Under the pieces are notes generated by a model that saw only the letters and a list, made by a program, of their open reading frames with translations, made no database searches and had not been told where the DNA came from. Shown one piece after another: positions 8,635 to 19,400 of a stretch of DNA of 64,000 nt. How positions within the stretch are numbered: the first letter of the stretch is position 1; each line of letters begins with the position of its first letter. The DNA is taken from the IMG/VR virus record IMGVR_UViG_3300025073_000025, positions 62,001 to 126,000 of that record; one strand, written 5' to 3'. The stretch is from a virus. A program made the translations under genes and the position numbers.

Positions 8635-8979
8635 CTAGTCGCTCCAACCAGGAACCTCGTCCTCGTCAACAAATTCCATTATATGTTCTTCTTGAGCTGT
8701 AAACACCAATGTTCCGTCAGTATTTCTTAATGGTCTACCAGAATAAGAAGCACGTACAAATGTAGAGTTTCTAAAAATTGGACTTTCTTCATCCCCATAT
8801 TTAACCCCTTGAAAATCTTCTGATTTTAAGAGTATAGTTTTAGCTTCGTACACATCTACTATTGTACGTTCGGCCCCGAACGACTGAAAATAGTACATGT
8901 GGGGGGCGCCCGAAGGACAACCAGACGATTTCGGTTGAATTCCAGAACCTCTTATTCTATATTTTTCTATTTGTATCAT
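8635..8979 (-). CDS. Small tail-block protein of unknown function
   Basis: A 114-residue protein, not recognised. It begins MIQIEKYRIRGSGIQ and is mixed beta/acidic, ending in the acidic FVDEDEVPGWSD tail. There is no membrane segment or cysteine pair. It stands alone between two nuclease genes (9010-10074 upstream, 7710-8627 downstream), so it is probably an essential tail gene flanked by invading genes, with the nucleases recognising sites in or near it. That reading is inference from the usual behaviour of homing endonucleases. Confidence 0.45.
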   Translation of the reverse strand: MIQIEKYRIRGSGIQPKSSGCPSGAPHMYYFQSFGAERTIVDVYEAKTILLKSEDFQGVKYGDEESPIFRNSTFVRASYSGRPLRNTDGTLVFTAQEEHIMEFVDEDEVPGWSD

Positions 8980-9009
8980 TTTTAATTATTTATTCTCTTA
9001 GTAAAAGAT

Positions 9010-10074
9010 TTAGTAACTATACACAGTGCCCAAATCCCCTTCCCAAACATATTTTATGTTATAGCCAGCTTGTTTTATACTATCAAACCGTTCAAAAGTT
9101 TCTTTATAAAGCTTACCAAAGGTTTTTCCAGACCGCTCATTAATTTCATCCGGCCTGTGCACTGCTGGATTTCCATGCCAATAGCTACCAAGAAACTCAT
9201 ACACAGTATTGGTTTCTGAATCAAAACCATCAACCTTAAACCTAATACCCCCGACCCTCAAATTAACCTCCCTATTAATACCCATTTCCTTGGGAAGGCC
9301 TAAAGAATCCAACCATTGTTGAGAACTTTTAGATACGTGGGAATTTCTCGCACAAATTGGACAATCACTACCTTGACTAAAATGGCCATAAGACATAGCC
9401 CCAATATGCCCGTTTGGACATTTATACTTCAACTTAGTATTAGTATTTATATATGTGTCACTAAGCAATACATAGCCCCTAGCTTCAAAGACTTCCTTAA
9501 CATCCGTGTAAGTTAAATAACAGTCTTGTGCATAACACTCTGGACAATTATGCCCCCGCAAAAACTGACTATAGGGCATTGCCCCCAAATGATTCCTGCG
9601 ACACCTATAATTTAACTTAGTGCTGTTATTTTTATAGTCTGAACTAAGGAGCGTATAGCCCCTAGCTGTAAAACTTTTATTAACTTCCTCGTACGAAAAT
9701 TTGCGTTCCTCATGATAACAAATAGGACATCTATGTTTCTGATAAAAATTACCATAAGTAGTGTACCCAATGTGCCCTTTTGGGCACCTATACCTTAATT
9801 TAGTTTGAGCATTATCATAGTTATCACTTAATAAAACATAGCCTCTAAGCTCAAATGCCTCTTTAACTTCCTCATAAGTAAGTTTTTTATTTCTTACACA
9901 AGTAGGACACCTCGTACCACCCTTAAACCTGTAAAAAGACATGGCCCCGAAATGACCCCCCACACACTCGTACCCTAATTTTGTATCACAGTTTATATAT
10001 TCCTTACTAAGCAAGGTATACCCCCTAGCTTCAAAGGCCTCTTTGACTTCTTCATATGTAAATTTTCTACACAT
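9010..10074 (-). CDS. Homing-endonuclease-like protein: four type-A zinc ribbons plus Vsr-like nuclease
   Basis: A 354-residue protein starting at ATG 10074 after AGGGGTTTTAAGT; leader and first codons are nearly the same as those of 5464-6561. Four type-A repeats occupy about residues 1-240, with zinc sites such as CPKGH plus CPIC and CRRNH plus CPEC. The Vsr-like domain has FKVDGFDSETNTVYEFLG, then SYWHGNP, KTFGKLYKET and KYVWEGDLG; the last motif has replaced the usual IWEKDF. A DNA-binding and nicking or cleaving enzyme that spreads its own gene is the likely role. It ends just before 8635-8979 and is preceded by 10105-10701. Confidence 0.8.
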   Translation of the reverse strand: MCRKFTYEEVKEAFEARGYTLLSKEYINCDTKLGYECVGGHFGAMSFYRFKGGTRCPTCVRNKKLTYEEVKEAFELRGYVLLSDNYDNAQTKLRYRCPKGHIGYTTYGNFYQKHRCPICYHEERKFSYEEVNKSFTARGYTLLSSDYKNNSTKLNYRCRRNHLGAMPYSQFLRGHNCPECYAQDCYLTYTDVKEVFEARGYVLLSDTYINTNTKLKYKCPNGHIGAMSYGHFSQGSDCPICARNSHVSKSSQQWLDSLGLPKEMGINREVNLRVGGIRFKVDGFDSETNTVYEFLGSYWHGNPAVHRPDEINERSGKTFGKLYKETFERFDSIKQAGYNIKYVWEGDLGTVYSY

Positions 10075-10104
10075 ACTTAAAACCCCTATAAAAACCCCTA
10101 AAGT

Positions 10105-10701
10105 CTAATTGTTAGTAAAAACAAAACTGTAGTTAACTACAGCAGGTTGTGGTGGAGATACAGACAAACTAAAGCTCTGTAAATAACATTTCAAAATACC
10201 TGCATCCCCCAATTCTATATTATACGGTTGTGGAGAACCACTGTTTATCGGTATCGGTGTTCCGGAAAATCGCAAATTAAATCCATCGCGCCTATAGTTA
10301 GTTATATAGGGTGATGTAGGACCACCGGAAGCATTTGCATCAAAAGCCGAGGACACTATATCGGGGTCACACCCAAGAGTAACACCGTCTATATTACTGC
10401 CGGTTATAGAGGCCTTTCCGCCCGCCTTTGGAATGAAATGAGTCTTATTTTCAAAACAATCATACTTTTGCAACCAATTTATACTTGCCTGTGCTGAAGA
10501 AGGACAAGTAACACCTAAATAAAAATCACCACCAGGAGGAAATGGATAAGCACTTAATGACAGATTGTTTATAGTTGCACCAATCAATACAGTACCATCA
10601 TCGGCCACCTCGATCGATGTGCCGCCGTTGATCGAGGCGGAGATAATACCTTGATAATTAATATTTAATAAACCTACTATATTACAACCACATCCTGGCA
10701 A
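10105..10701 (-). CDS. Tail-block structural protein, TTG start
   Basis: A 198-residue beta-rich protein. The frame begins with TTG (10701) after AGAGGATAAAAGAAAAA, and no in-frame ATG lies nearby, so TTG is taken as the start. It opens MPGCGCNIVGLLNINY and contains six or more cysteines, with GGDFYLGVTCPS and a YDCFENKTHF segment, suggesting disulphides or a metal site. The C-terminal third is all beta strands. It follows the hub-like genes and precedes the nuclease gene 9010-10074. It could be a tail-tip or tube-like minor protein; no family recognised. Confidence 0.5.
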   Translation of the reverse strand: MPGCGCNIVGLLNINYQGIISASINGGTSIEVADDGTVLIGATINNLSLSAYPFPPGGDFYLGVTCPSSAQASINWLQKYDCFENKTHFIPKAGGKASITGSNIDGVTLGCDPDIVSSAFDANASGGPTSPYITNYRRDGFNLRFSGTPIPINSGSPQPYNIELGDAGILKCYLQSFSLSVSPPQPAVVNYSFVFTNN

Positions 10702-10857
10702 TTTTTCTTTTATCCTCTTATATATAAATAAATTAATTTTGAACTTTTGGTAAGTTCTTTTTTGGCGCGCTGAAAATTTTTATTTGGGCCAACAAAAAAC
10801 AAATCAAAGTCTCCCGACCATACTTTCCCTTATACTGAAAATTCCCAAATGAATATA
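10702..10857 (-). other. 156-bp intergenic region with a GC-core palindrome
   Basis: No convincing coding frame. On the plus strand it contains a T6 run, GGCGCGC, then TGAAAATTTTT at 10757-10782, a member of the dispersed GC-core motif described in the findings. An AT-rich stretch (TATATATAA) lies just upstream of the ribosome binding site of 10105-10701 and could include a promoter, but no well-spaced -35 box was found. Confidence 0.4.
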
Positions 10858-11523
10858 CTAGTCAGCACTATACACCCCAAAACTGGGCCCCATTTTCTCT
10901 AACGTGCTATGATCATGTGGCTTTATTGTTTGGCTTGCGTCCAGATTTCCGTATTCTAACCTACTGGCTTTATTTAGAGACCCATGCCTATCATTACCCC
11001 TTGTTGGCATCCACCTTATTTCTGAATTTTCTATTTTATCTGGTCTAGGAGATGAAGACATATACGTATGTTTACCATTAGTAATTCTTTTTTCTGTTGA
11101 GTATCCTCTTGTTGGTCTATTTGTAGGACCACCTTCAATGGCAGCAAACATAGAAAAACCATCACTTCTTAGTCTTCTTGAGAATGTTTTACGTTCTAAT
11201 AGTCCTAGTCTGTCATAACCTGATATTTGTAATACATAATAACCTGCTTTATCATAATTTGGTTGGGAGTTTATATTTGCTATAATACCTGTAAATCTTT
11301 TTGTTTCATTATCTTTTTCCCCCGCCCAAATTTCCAAATCCTCACCAAGAGTAAAATTAACACCCATCCGGATTTCTACAGTTAAACTATATGTTGCAGA
11401 CGCTTTTGGTCTAGCACTATCTATATTAAAAGCCTTAACATATGGGGTTTTTATTTCTATCCCCCCAAATTTTACCGTAGCTCTTATTTTTTCATTGACT
11501 ATATTTAAACAAGAAAGTGCCAT
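10858..11523 (-). CDS. Putative tail hub-associated protein
   Basis: A 221-residue protein whose ATG abuts the stop of 11524-13446 (TAAATG). The N-terminal 115 residues are beta-rich, with FTGIIANINSQPNYDKAGYY and then LQISGYDRLGLL, resembling the gpD/gp27-like hub domain found in phage tail-tip proteins. The C-terminal 105 residues are polar, basic and low in hydrophobics (GGPTNRPTRGYSTEK) and look disordered. Position right after the tape measure and 11524-13446 supports a hub or tip assembly role. I infer the family from the strand pattern only. A 156-bp gap follows, so this may be the end of one transcription block. Confidence 0.5.
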   Translation of the reverse strand: MALSCLNIVNEKIRATVKFGGIEIKTPYVKAFNIDSARPKASATYSLTVEIRMGVNFTLGEDLEIWAGEKDNETKRFTGIIANINSQPNYDKAGYYVLQISGYDRLGLLERKTFSRRLRSDGFSMFAAIEGGPTNRPTRGYSTEKRITNGKHTYMSSSPRPDKIENSEIRWMPTRGNDRHGSLNKASRLEYGNLDASQTIKPHDHSTLEKMGPSFGVYSAD

Positions 11524-13446
11524 TTAGTACTCCTGCAAAACATTATAAACAGTAACACTTACTTTATCACCAGCAACATATGCATTCGCGGTTTTATTTA
11601 CCGCCTGAAAAACACCCAGGCCCCTAACACGAACAACATAATTAACACCGTCCCCAGAAGAACTAAGGACTATACCTTCACGAGAAACATCGTCCGTCTT
11701 TCTAGTCCAAAGACTCTGCTGAAACCCCTTAGCTTGTGGGAATGTTGGGCCAATAGAAACATTTATATTATATGAAGAGCCGTCCTGAAAACTTTCAGAA
11801 ATACGATTTATACGACCATCAAACCCATTAACCTTTGCCCCAAGTTTAGGCTGAGATTTTGGCCCACAAACCAAACTATACTGCGTCATTTCTTCTTTTT
11901 GTATACTATATAATGTACCAGCAACAGCCATACAACCACCCTCGTCCAAAAACGGAAAAGAAACATCAACAGTATTACCACTAGTATGAGATTGTAACCA
12001 AGCCATGGAGCCCTCCACAGAATCTGGTGGATCCTGCAAAGTACTAGGGTCTGTATCGTACAAATCCAAGGTATGATCTACTAAGCTAGCCCCGCCACCA
12101 AAGGTATAGGCTACAGGGGCCGGCTTATCTTCAACTACTATGGGCTGGTACTTTATTTCTAACTCGTATGCTAAAGAATATGCAAAGCCCTCTGGGTCTG
12201 TAACCATAACACAGGGTCTGTCTAACTCTATAGCAGCAAAACACTTTGAAACCGCCATCCCCATACCACCACCAAGATACGGGTATAAATCCCCCGCTGC
12301 CCCCATAATCAAACTAACCGTAGGAACTGGGTTATTACTATCAGGTGGGCGCATTAAATACTTAGTACCACCAGAATTAAATAAGGCATCAGCAATATGA
12401 TTATTTTCAGGTACTTGATAGTATAACTTTACTGTTATATTTCCACTACCATCCCTCTCCCAGTGCCAATTTGACGTAGGTAGGTTTATTAGCTGCTTTT
12501 TACCGTCGGTCCATATATAAACGGGACCATTGTCACTTAAACCACCAAAAGCAGAAAAATCCTCTACATTAGTAATCTTGTACCCAGATATATAAATAGC
12601 CTGTACGTTATTAAATAGGGGCCAATCCTCTCCATACCTATCTACTTCAGTAAAACTACCCAAACCTGTAGAGGCTACAACCAAAGGTGTATTAGAGCAC
12701 CCCTGTATTGTCACAGGAGTAGTACCAACGCTACCAGGTACATAAACGTCCCTAAAAACCGTAGTAGTAGGACTCATAGAATACTTAACGCCCACCCTTG
12801 TAGACCCGTCAAAATCAATAACATAACCAGCCAGGCTCTCAAATTCTTTAACATCATATAAACTTTCTACTCCATCTTTATATGAAGATTCCAAAACAGG
12901 GTCCTTATATGACTTCCACGCTTCTGTAATAAAAAAACGACCCTGACAAATTTCCTCAACATCTGAATGTAAAGATAGGCTATCTACGTCAAGCCACTTC
13001 AATGATTCAAAATCCTTAAAGTACCTAACAGGTGGGGTATCATATCCCCTAACAATTACCAGGTCTACTTTATTATCTATAGACGTAGTCGGAACACATG
13101 AACGTATATCTAAATCAACAGTTTCTGCATTTGGATATATATCTACAAAATAAGCAAAGCCATCTGCGTCCATATAACATTCAATGAACTTTCCGTCTAT
13201 CAAATTCTCCGCCAAAGAAAAAGCAATAGCGTCCAAACAAGGCATATTATTTATATCTACACCACAAAGATTTCCTCTAGACGGTATCTGCCCTCTTATT
13301 GGTATCCCGTTGTCAGTTAAAACTTTTACGGCCACATTCTCTGAACAATTACCATCGTCTGCTGGAGCATACCTAGACGCCCAATCATAACTATAGCTAG
13401 TAGTACTAAAATTTGGACTGCTGCTAAAATTTACTGGGGTGGGCAT
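11524..13446 (-). CDS. Putative distal tail or tail hub protein
   Basis: A 640-residue beta-rich protein encoded directly after the tape measure gene, with a 1-base overlap (TAATG-type junction). In most siphophages this slot holds the distal tail protein or hub. Features include a cysteine-containing N-terminal region (NCSENVAV, GNLCGVDINNMPCLD), a DADGFAYFVDIYPNAETVDL segment and a C-terminal beta domain (GDGVNYVVRVRGLGVFQAV) that resembles an OB-fold or hub tip. No peptidase or lysozyme motif is visible. Role in forming the tail-tip hub is inferred from gene order. Confidence 0.55.
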   Translation of the reverse strand: MPTPVNFSSSPNFSTTSYSYDWASRYAPADDGNCSENVAVKVLTDNGIPIRGQIPSRGNLCGVDINNMPCLDAIAFSLAENLIDGKFIECYMDADGFAYFVDIYPNAETVDLDIRSCVPTTSIDNKVDLVIVRGYDTPPVRYFKDFESLKWLDVDSLSLHSDVEEICQGRFFITEAWKSYKDPVLESSYKDGVESLYDVKEFESLAGYVIDFDGSTRVGVKYSMSPTTTVFRDVYVPGSVGTTPVTIQGCSNTPLVVASTGLGSFTEVDRYGEDWPLFNNVQAIYISGYKITNVEDFSAFGGLSDNGPVYIWTDGKKQLINLPTSNWHWERDGSGNITVKLYYQVPENNHIADALFNSGGTKYLMRPPDSNNPVPTVSLIMGAAGDLYPYLGGGMGMAVSKCFAAIELDRPCVMVTDPEGFAYSLAYELEIKYQPIVVEDKPAPVAYTFGGGASLVDHTLDLYDTDPSTLQDPPDSVEGSMAWLQSHTSGNTVDVSFPFLDEGGCMAVAGTLYSIQKEEMTQYSLVCGPKSQPKLGAKVNGFDGRINRISESFQDGSSYNINVSIGPTFPQAKGFQQSLWTRKTDDVSREGIVLSSSGDGVNYVVRVRGLGVFQAVNKTANAYVAGDKVSVTVYNVLQEY

Positions 13447-16400
13447 TAATCAGTGGACCTCGATAACGACGCATGGGCCATAGCCGATACTTGCTTAACA
13501 AACCCCTCAATTCTTTGCAATTCTCCCTTTATACTAACTATTTCTGGTTTATACGTCCTGTCTACATTTGATGTAAGCTGTGTTTCCATATCACTAAATC
13601 TTTCATTTATGGTTGTGGTCATATCTGTTTTTAATTGTACCAAACCATCCGTTACTATAAGCATGCCACCCTCTAATTCATCAAGCTTACCCTGTAAAGC
13701 AGGACCCACACTGCCTCCAGCACTAGCCTGTAAAGAAGGCAGGGCCTCAACAATGGCTTCCTTGATAGAAGAAGAGCCCTCCACCACACCAGCTGCAACA
13801 GCCTTCTGCAAAGAAACCAAGCTGTCCTGGTCTAGTCTTATCTCCCCTCCCTTAAAACCATCAACAATAGCTGTGTATATTCTTTCTGCCAAAGCATCTA
13901 TATCCATAGCCCCGCCACTAACAGCCTCCTGGCCTGGCTGTTTAAACCCCGGCAACTTAGAAGTAGCCTCGTCAGCCGCCAATTCTACATCTGCCTGCAA
14001 GTGCTCTCTTTCCATATACTTACGAAAATCCTGTTCTGACATACCCATAGAACCTTCCCCAGCAGGCTTCCACTTTCCCCCACCCATAAGACGATCTACC
14101 TCAGACACAGACGTCCCACCAAGACCAGTAACATTAACTGCTCCTTTAGGACCAACCAAAGACTTCATTTGGTCTTCAGAAACAGCCCCCATACCAGCTA
14201 CATTCACCATATACCCACTAGACTTACCCGTGGCTTGCCAACCTCGCTGCTCTGGAGTTGCCCCAGTCATAGATGGGCTAGCTGAAAGCAATACCTCCTT
14301 TAATACACTAACTATATCCGCACCACCAGAAGCAGAACCTCCTGCTACCTCACTCACAGGCCTTTGTAAAACACCCCTATTACCTATAAGGTCGAGGCTT
14401 CTTTGCTGTACCCCCCTAAGATTTATCATTATTTCATCTGTAGCTATTTTTATAGCTGTGGTTAAACCCTCTAGCACACGAGGTTCAAACCCTAAAGACA
14501 TACCACCGCTTACCACACCACCACTAGCCAACTTTTTAGGCTTAGCTAAGCTATCAAAGAAAGCTGACCCATATCTCTTAACAGCCCCAGCCGGTATTAC
14601 ATACTCCCCATTACTAAGGAGCGCAGGAACCCTATCCGACATAGGCCCCCCCGAACCAGAAACAGCTCCGCCAGAAACAAATGCCCTTATTGTTCGTGCC
14701 CTTCCTAAAGATTCTGCGTATGGAGAAGGTCCTGGGACACCTTCCCTTGTTGGTTTTAGAAGCTCAAGATCTAAATATAACTCATTAAAAGCCCTCCTAT
14801 GAGCCAGGTCAGCAACTTCCTCAGCTTCCCACAAGTCCCCCCTTGAAGCCCCCCTCCTGGAAACCTCCGAATACCGCTCAGAAACTTTCCAATAGTTTTT
14901 TATGTCAGCCAGATCATCTATTAGTGTAAGCCTCAACTCGAGCAGCTCATTCTCTAACTTAAGTAACTCCTCTCTGGGCGCCCCTCTAGACCTCTCGTAC
15001 CGAAGCCTCCTAGTAAATGCCTGCTCTGTCAATTGGGTATTAGAAACATCTAGGGCATTAAAACTACGAGTAGCCCCACCAGGTAATGCCTGCACCCCCG
15101 GTAAATTAAGAGGCAAAGCCCCCTGCTCGCCCCTAAGCCTCCCAACCACATTAGTTAATTCCCCCGTCCTTGGGTCAAAGTGGGGACCAGCAGGGGACAT
15201 CGAGACATCCCTACCATAGCCCCTACTCATACGTTGTGTGCTAGCTAACATATTAGTTATTTCATCTTTTGAAACACCCTTAGATAGAAGAGTTTCCACA
15301 TAACCAATAAGGTTCCCCTTACTCTCTCCCCTCGGTACTCCTACATCCCCCACAATCTTACGAGCCTCTCCCATATATCTAGACATTCTTCCCTTAACTG
15401 GGGCTAAATCTGGGGCCATTAACTTACCCATACCTACTTGACCATACAACTGCCCCCTATCAACCATAACCTTTGATAACCCACCGACATTAGGGCCTAC
15501 CCTAGAACCACCACCAGTAATGGTGCCACTCTTAAGAAGAGGGTCAACAAAAAGCCCCTCCTCCTTAAAAGCCCTAACAATATCTAACCACTGGGCTTCC
15601 GTAATATCAGCTTTTTTACCCGTAACCTTCTTCCTGGATTTTAACCCCCCCTTAAGATTACCTGCTTTACCGGCTACCTTAACACCGGCCCCCGGTAACA
15701 ATAAACTAGGTAACAACCCACCCAACATCTCCCCCTTTTGTCCTAAAGGTGCCCCCCATATACCCTCCCACAACTTAAGAGCAGTGGATTTTTCCCCCTT
15801 TATTGCTGTTTCTATTGGACTTGTAGTAACCTGTTCCCACCCTATCTTAGCAGCAACCTTAGAAAAATCGATTGCCCCCTTAACTGTTTTCTCCAATATA
15901 TCACCAGACAATACATCTGAAACCAGCCCCATAGACCCCCTACCCACACCCTTACCAAAATCCTTCCATGTATCCTCACCCTTCGTCATTTCCTTTATCA
16001 TAGCATCATCTGGATCAAACTGCTTTCCTATAAAACCACCAATAGTTCCACCAAGATTCTTCAATGATTCTAAAGTCTTGCTTCTTTCTTTATCTAATAC
16101 TTCCCTAGGATCAAAACCCTTTATATTACCTAAAGTTGCCCCAACTAATTTTTTAGCCTCCAACTCTTTTTTCTTAAGTTCAGATATAGTAGTACTAGCA
16201 GGCTTTTCCAAAGAGCCTTGTATAATCTTATTACCTTCACCAAACTGCCCCTGCATTTGTCCTAGAAAAACTAATCCAGGATCTAGTCCTTGTCTCAAAC
16301 TTTCTACAAAGTCCTTTTCTGGGCCAAGAAGACTCCCGGCATTTTTAACAGAATAAGCCAATTCTTGTAGTTCTTCTTTCGACTTTAATGAATCATATTG

Positions 16401-19400
16401 ATCTATAAGTTGTTTTGAGGTGATCCAATCTCTTGTTGGTTGTTTAGAAATTTTTTCCGCCGGCGAAAAAACATTCCTCCTAATACGACCAATATCCCCC
16501 ATAGCTATTACTTCACCATTTGGTCCCCTCATAAATCCACCACCCCCTCCAGCACTTTCTCCTAATAATTCCTCTCTATCTTTAGAAACTTTACCTAAAT
16601 TTGCAAATATATTAGTTTCTTTAGTACCCACCGGTTTACTTAAGGAACCCTCTATTATCTCTCTTGCTTGTGCATCTGCCTTATAAAAATCATATATATA
16701 GTCCTTCTCATCATCAGTAAGTTTAGATACAAAACCAGCCTGTGCATATTTACGAACAAACCCACCCCTATTAAACCCGGGAAGCTTACCATTCTTTAAA
16801 GAGTCCATAAACGAAACACCAAACTTATCAACAGACGCCTTTGGTATTACATACTCACCACTTGTCAACATAGCAGGAACCCTATCTATACCGGCCGGAC
16901 CTGATATTTTCCCCCCAGAGGCCTGCTTCTCAACAGAGGCAGAAAAGTCAGGCCTCCCAGCAGGTACGTTCTGTGGGGCCGGTATAGCTGCAACTATACC
17001 AGCCAGGCTCTTTGTAACAGTGTCTATGGCTGTTCCAAAGCTCTTTAAATTTCCCTGAGACAAAGCATCAATAGCGTCAAACATAGTCCTAAAATTATCC
17101 ACCCCTCCGGACAAAACCTTGCTAAGATTATCCCCTAACATAGACAGATTCTTAACTCCCTCCGCCACTATTCCACCGGTACCCTTTAAAGCCCCCTCCT
17201 CTATCTGCTGAGCCTTCTTTTCATCTTCGCCGCCTTTAGTATCTAAAAGACCCTTTATCTCTTCTAGTAATTTATTACCAGTAGCAGTTAAATCCTCTAA
17301 AGGCTGCATGACTACCTTACGTTGAACCGCAAACTCCCTCTCTTTTACAGCCTCTTGAACCTTAGCAATTTCTTCACGCGCACCAAAAAGACCAGGAACC
17401 CCCCTAAATTCTTTCTTCCCACCCATAGTACTAATTACCTCACCAGCAGAAGAAAGCTCGGACTTTAACATACTAATTAGGGGGTTTAATCCTTCCACAC
17501 CCTTATATTGGGCGTCCCATAAAATACCCATAGCCCTCTTAGCGGCGTCTACTTCCTGAGCTAACTTCTGATTTTCCTTCCCTTGTGTATACTGAATTAA
17601 AGCTTCTTTTCTGGCAAACTCTACCTGCTTCTTTTGAATGGCTAATTTACTAAATTCCTCTAAAGTATGAGGTCCCTTCCCCTTCTGCTCTATAGAATAT
17701 AAATCACGCTCATATTTATTCAGCCCTGCTGGCTGACCAAAAACTCCAGGAGTTGGAGATAGTGGGTGCTTACCAAAAGCAATGTCTAATGAAGTCTCAT
17801 CAAACCTTAAATCCTTTATCTTCTTAAGGCCCTTAACTATATCCTCTAAGTTCTTGGCAACTTGCTCAAGACGAGACATTTCTGTTAATGATTCTATAAA
17901 CGGAGCCATATTATCATTAGCAGCCCCTACAGCAGAAGCTGTAGAAATATGTAGATTATTAAACCTTTCCTGCAAAGTTACTAAAACTTTTCTTCCTTGT
18001 GGGTCCTGCACAGAGTTTAATTCTCTTTGTAGTTCCACCTCTGCTTGTAGATATTTTTGCTGTTGCTGGGAAAATACCTTTAATGCTTCCTGTCGTTCTA
18101 ATTCTGCAATCACCACACCCCTAACTTCGGGAAACTTCTTAACCAAGGACTCCATCGGAGAAAGCTCATCAACGGACTTCCCTAATTGTATCTTAGGAGC
18201 AAACACACCTTTAGCCGCACCTGCTATAGGAGCATTTAACATTCCAGCAGAAAGAATCTCACCAACCTTAAGAGGTATATTCTCAAAACCCTGTATCAAA
18301 GAATCAGAATAGCTTGTAAGTCTAGTAGCAAACAAGGCTATCTGTTGAGACGCTTCTTTACTAATCTGAGCTTCCTTTAATTTAGCTACTAAAAGCTCAT
18401 CAGTAGCACCAACCAACCGCTCAGTCTCTTTAAAACCTGCCTTTTCCCCTTGTATTCTAAGAGTCTGAGCAGCCTTACTAATATCAATAGCCCCGACCCC
18501 ACCAGCCCCTACACTTCTTTGTGCTAACACCCTTTCGTATATACCCTTAAACTTTTCTGAACCTAGTTCTTTAAGATTGTCAATAAACGACCTAATTACT
18601 TCAAGGTTTTCACTCGACGCCCTAGCCTGAGCGATACCTTGGCGACTAACAGGACTAGCCATACCACCCGCCCCCCTCACTAGTTTCTCCCTTTCCTGTG
18701 CTTCTTTATACAGCTTCTCCCAAAAAGACAGCACCTTTCCGTATAATTCTTCTGGAGCTACTCCCTTTTCAAACGCACTACGTAAAACATCCTTTATACC
18801 CTTAAAAACCTCGGGCTCCGAAACCATAGGCTGCCCACCTACCCCAGCCCCTCTCCTAGAAACAGCCATAGCCCTTTCTGCTATATCACCAACAGAAACA
18901 GGGCCAACTCCCTTACTTACAAGAACAGAAGCCAAGTTTACAGAAAAAGCATCAACTAATTTATCAACAGGATTTTTCTTTTCTTGCTGTTTAACCTCTT
19001 TTGTTTGTACCCCAAGGGCATTAAGAAGAGCATCGAACCCTTCTTTATTGGTATTTCTTATTGACAGTAAAAGGGTGTTTTGTGTAGCAGTCTTTTCATC
19101 CCCACCCAGCCTTTCTATCTCGGAAGACAACACGTCCCTATCCTTGTCAGTAAAGTCTTTAAACATTCTAGGGATGTCTCTTCCACTAAACATACGAGTA
19201 GAAAGAATCTGAGCCTTTAAAGTAGTAACCAGCCTATCCATAGAACGCATGCCTATAGCAAACTCTGGACTAAGTTGGACAACCCTTTCTGCTGGGGAAA
19301 GCTGACCAAAAGTCTTAGGTAATGTTATTGTAAGCTTATCTGCCAAACCCGCCGTGCTACCAAAAACAGTAGCAAACTCTGCCTCAACCCTGTCTCCAAT

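Noticed and set aside
10784-10857. Extension of 10858-11523 past its TAG stop
   Set aside because: The frame continues only 18 codons to TGA with no motif; it is more likely chance than a broken gene.
13453-14802. Long plus-strand open frame (449 codons) antisense to the tape measure gene
   Set aside because: It lies wholly within the tape measure coding region, is Ser/Pro-rich like other antisense shadows of this gene, and has no ribosome binding site.
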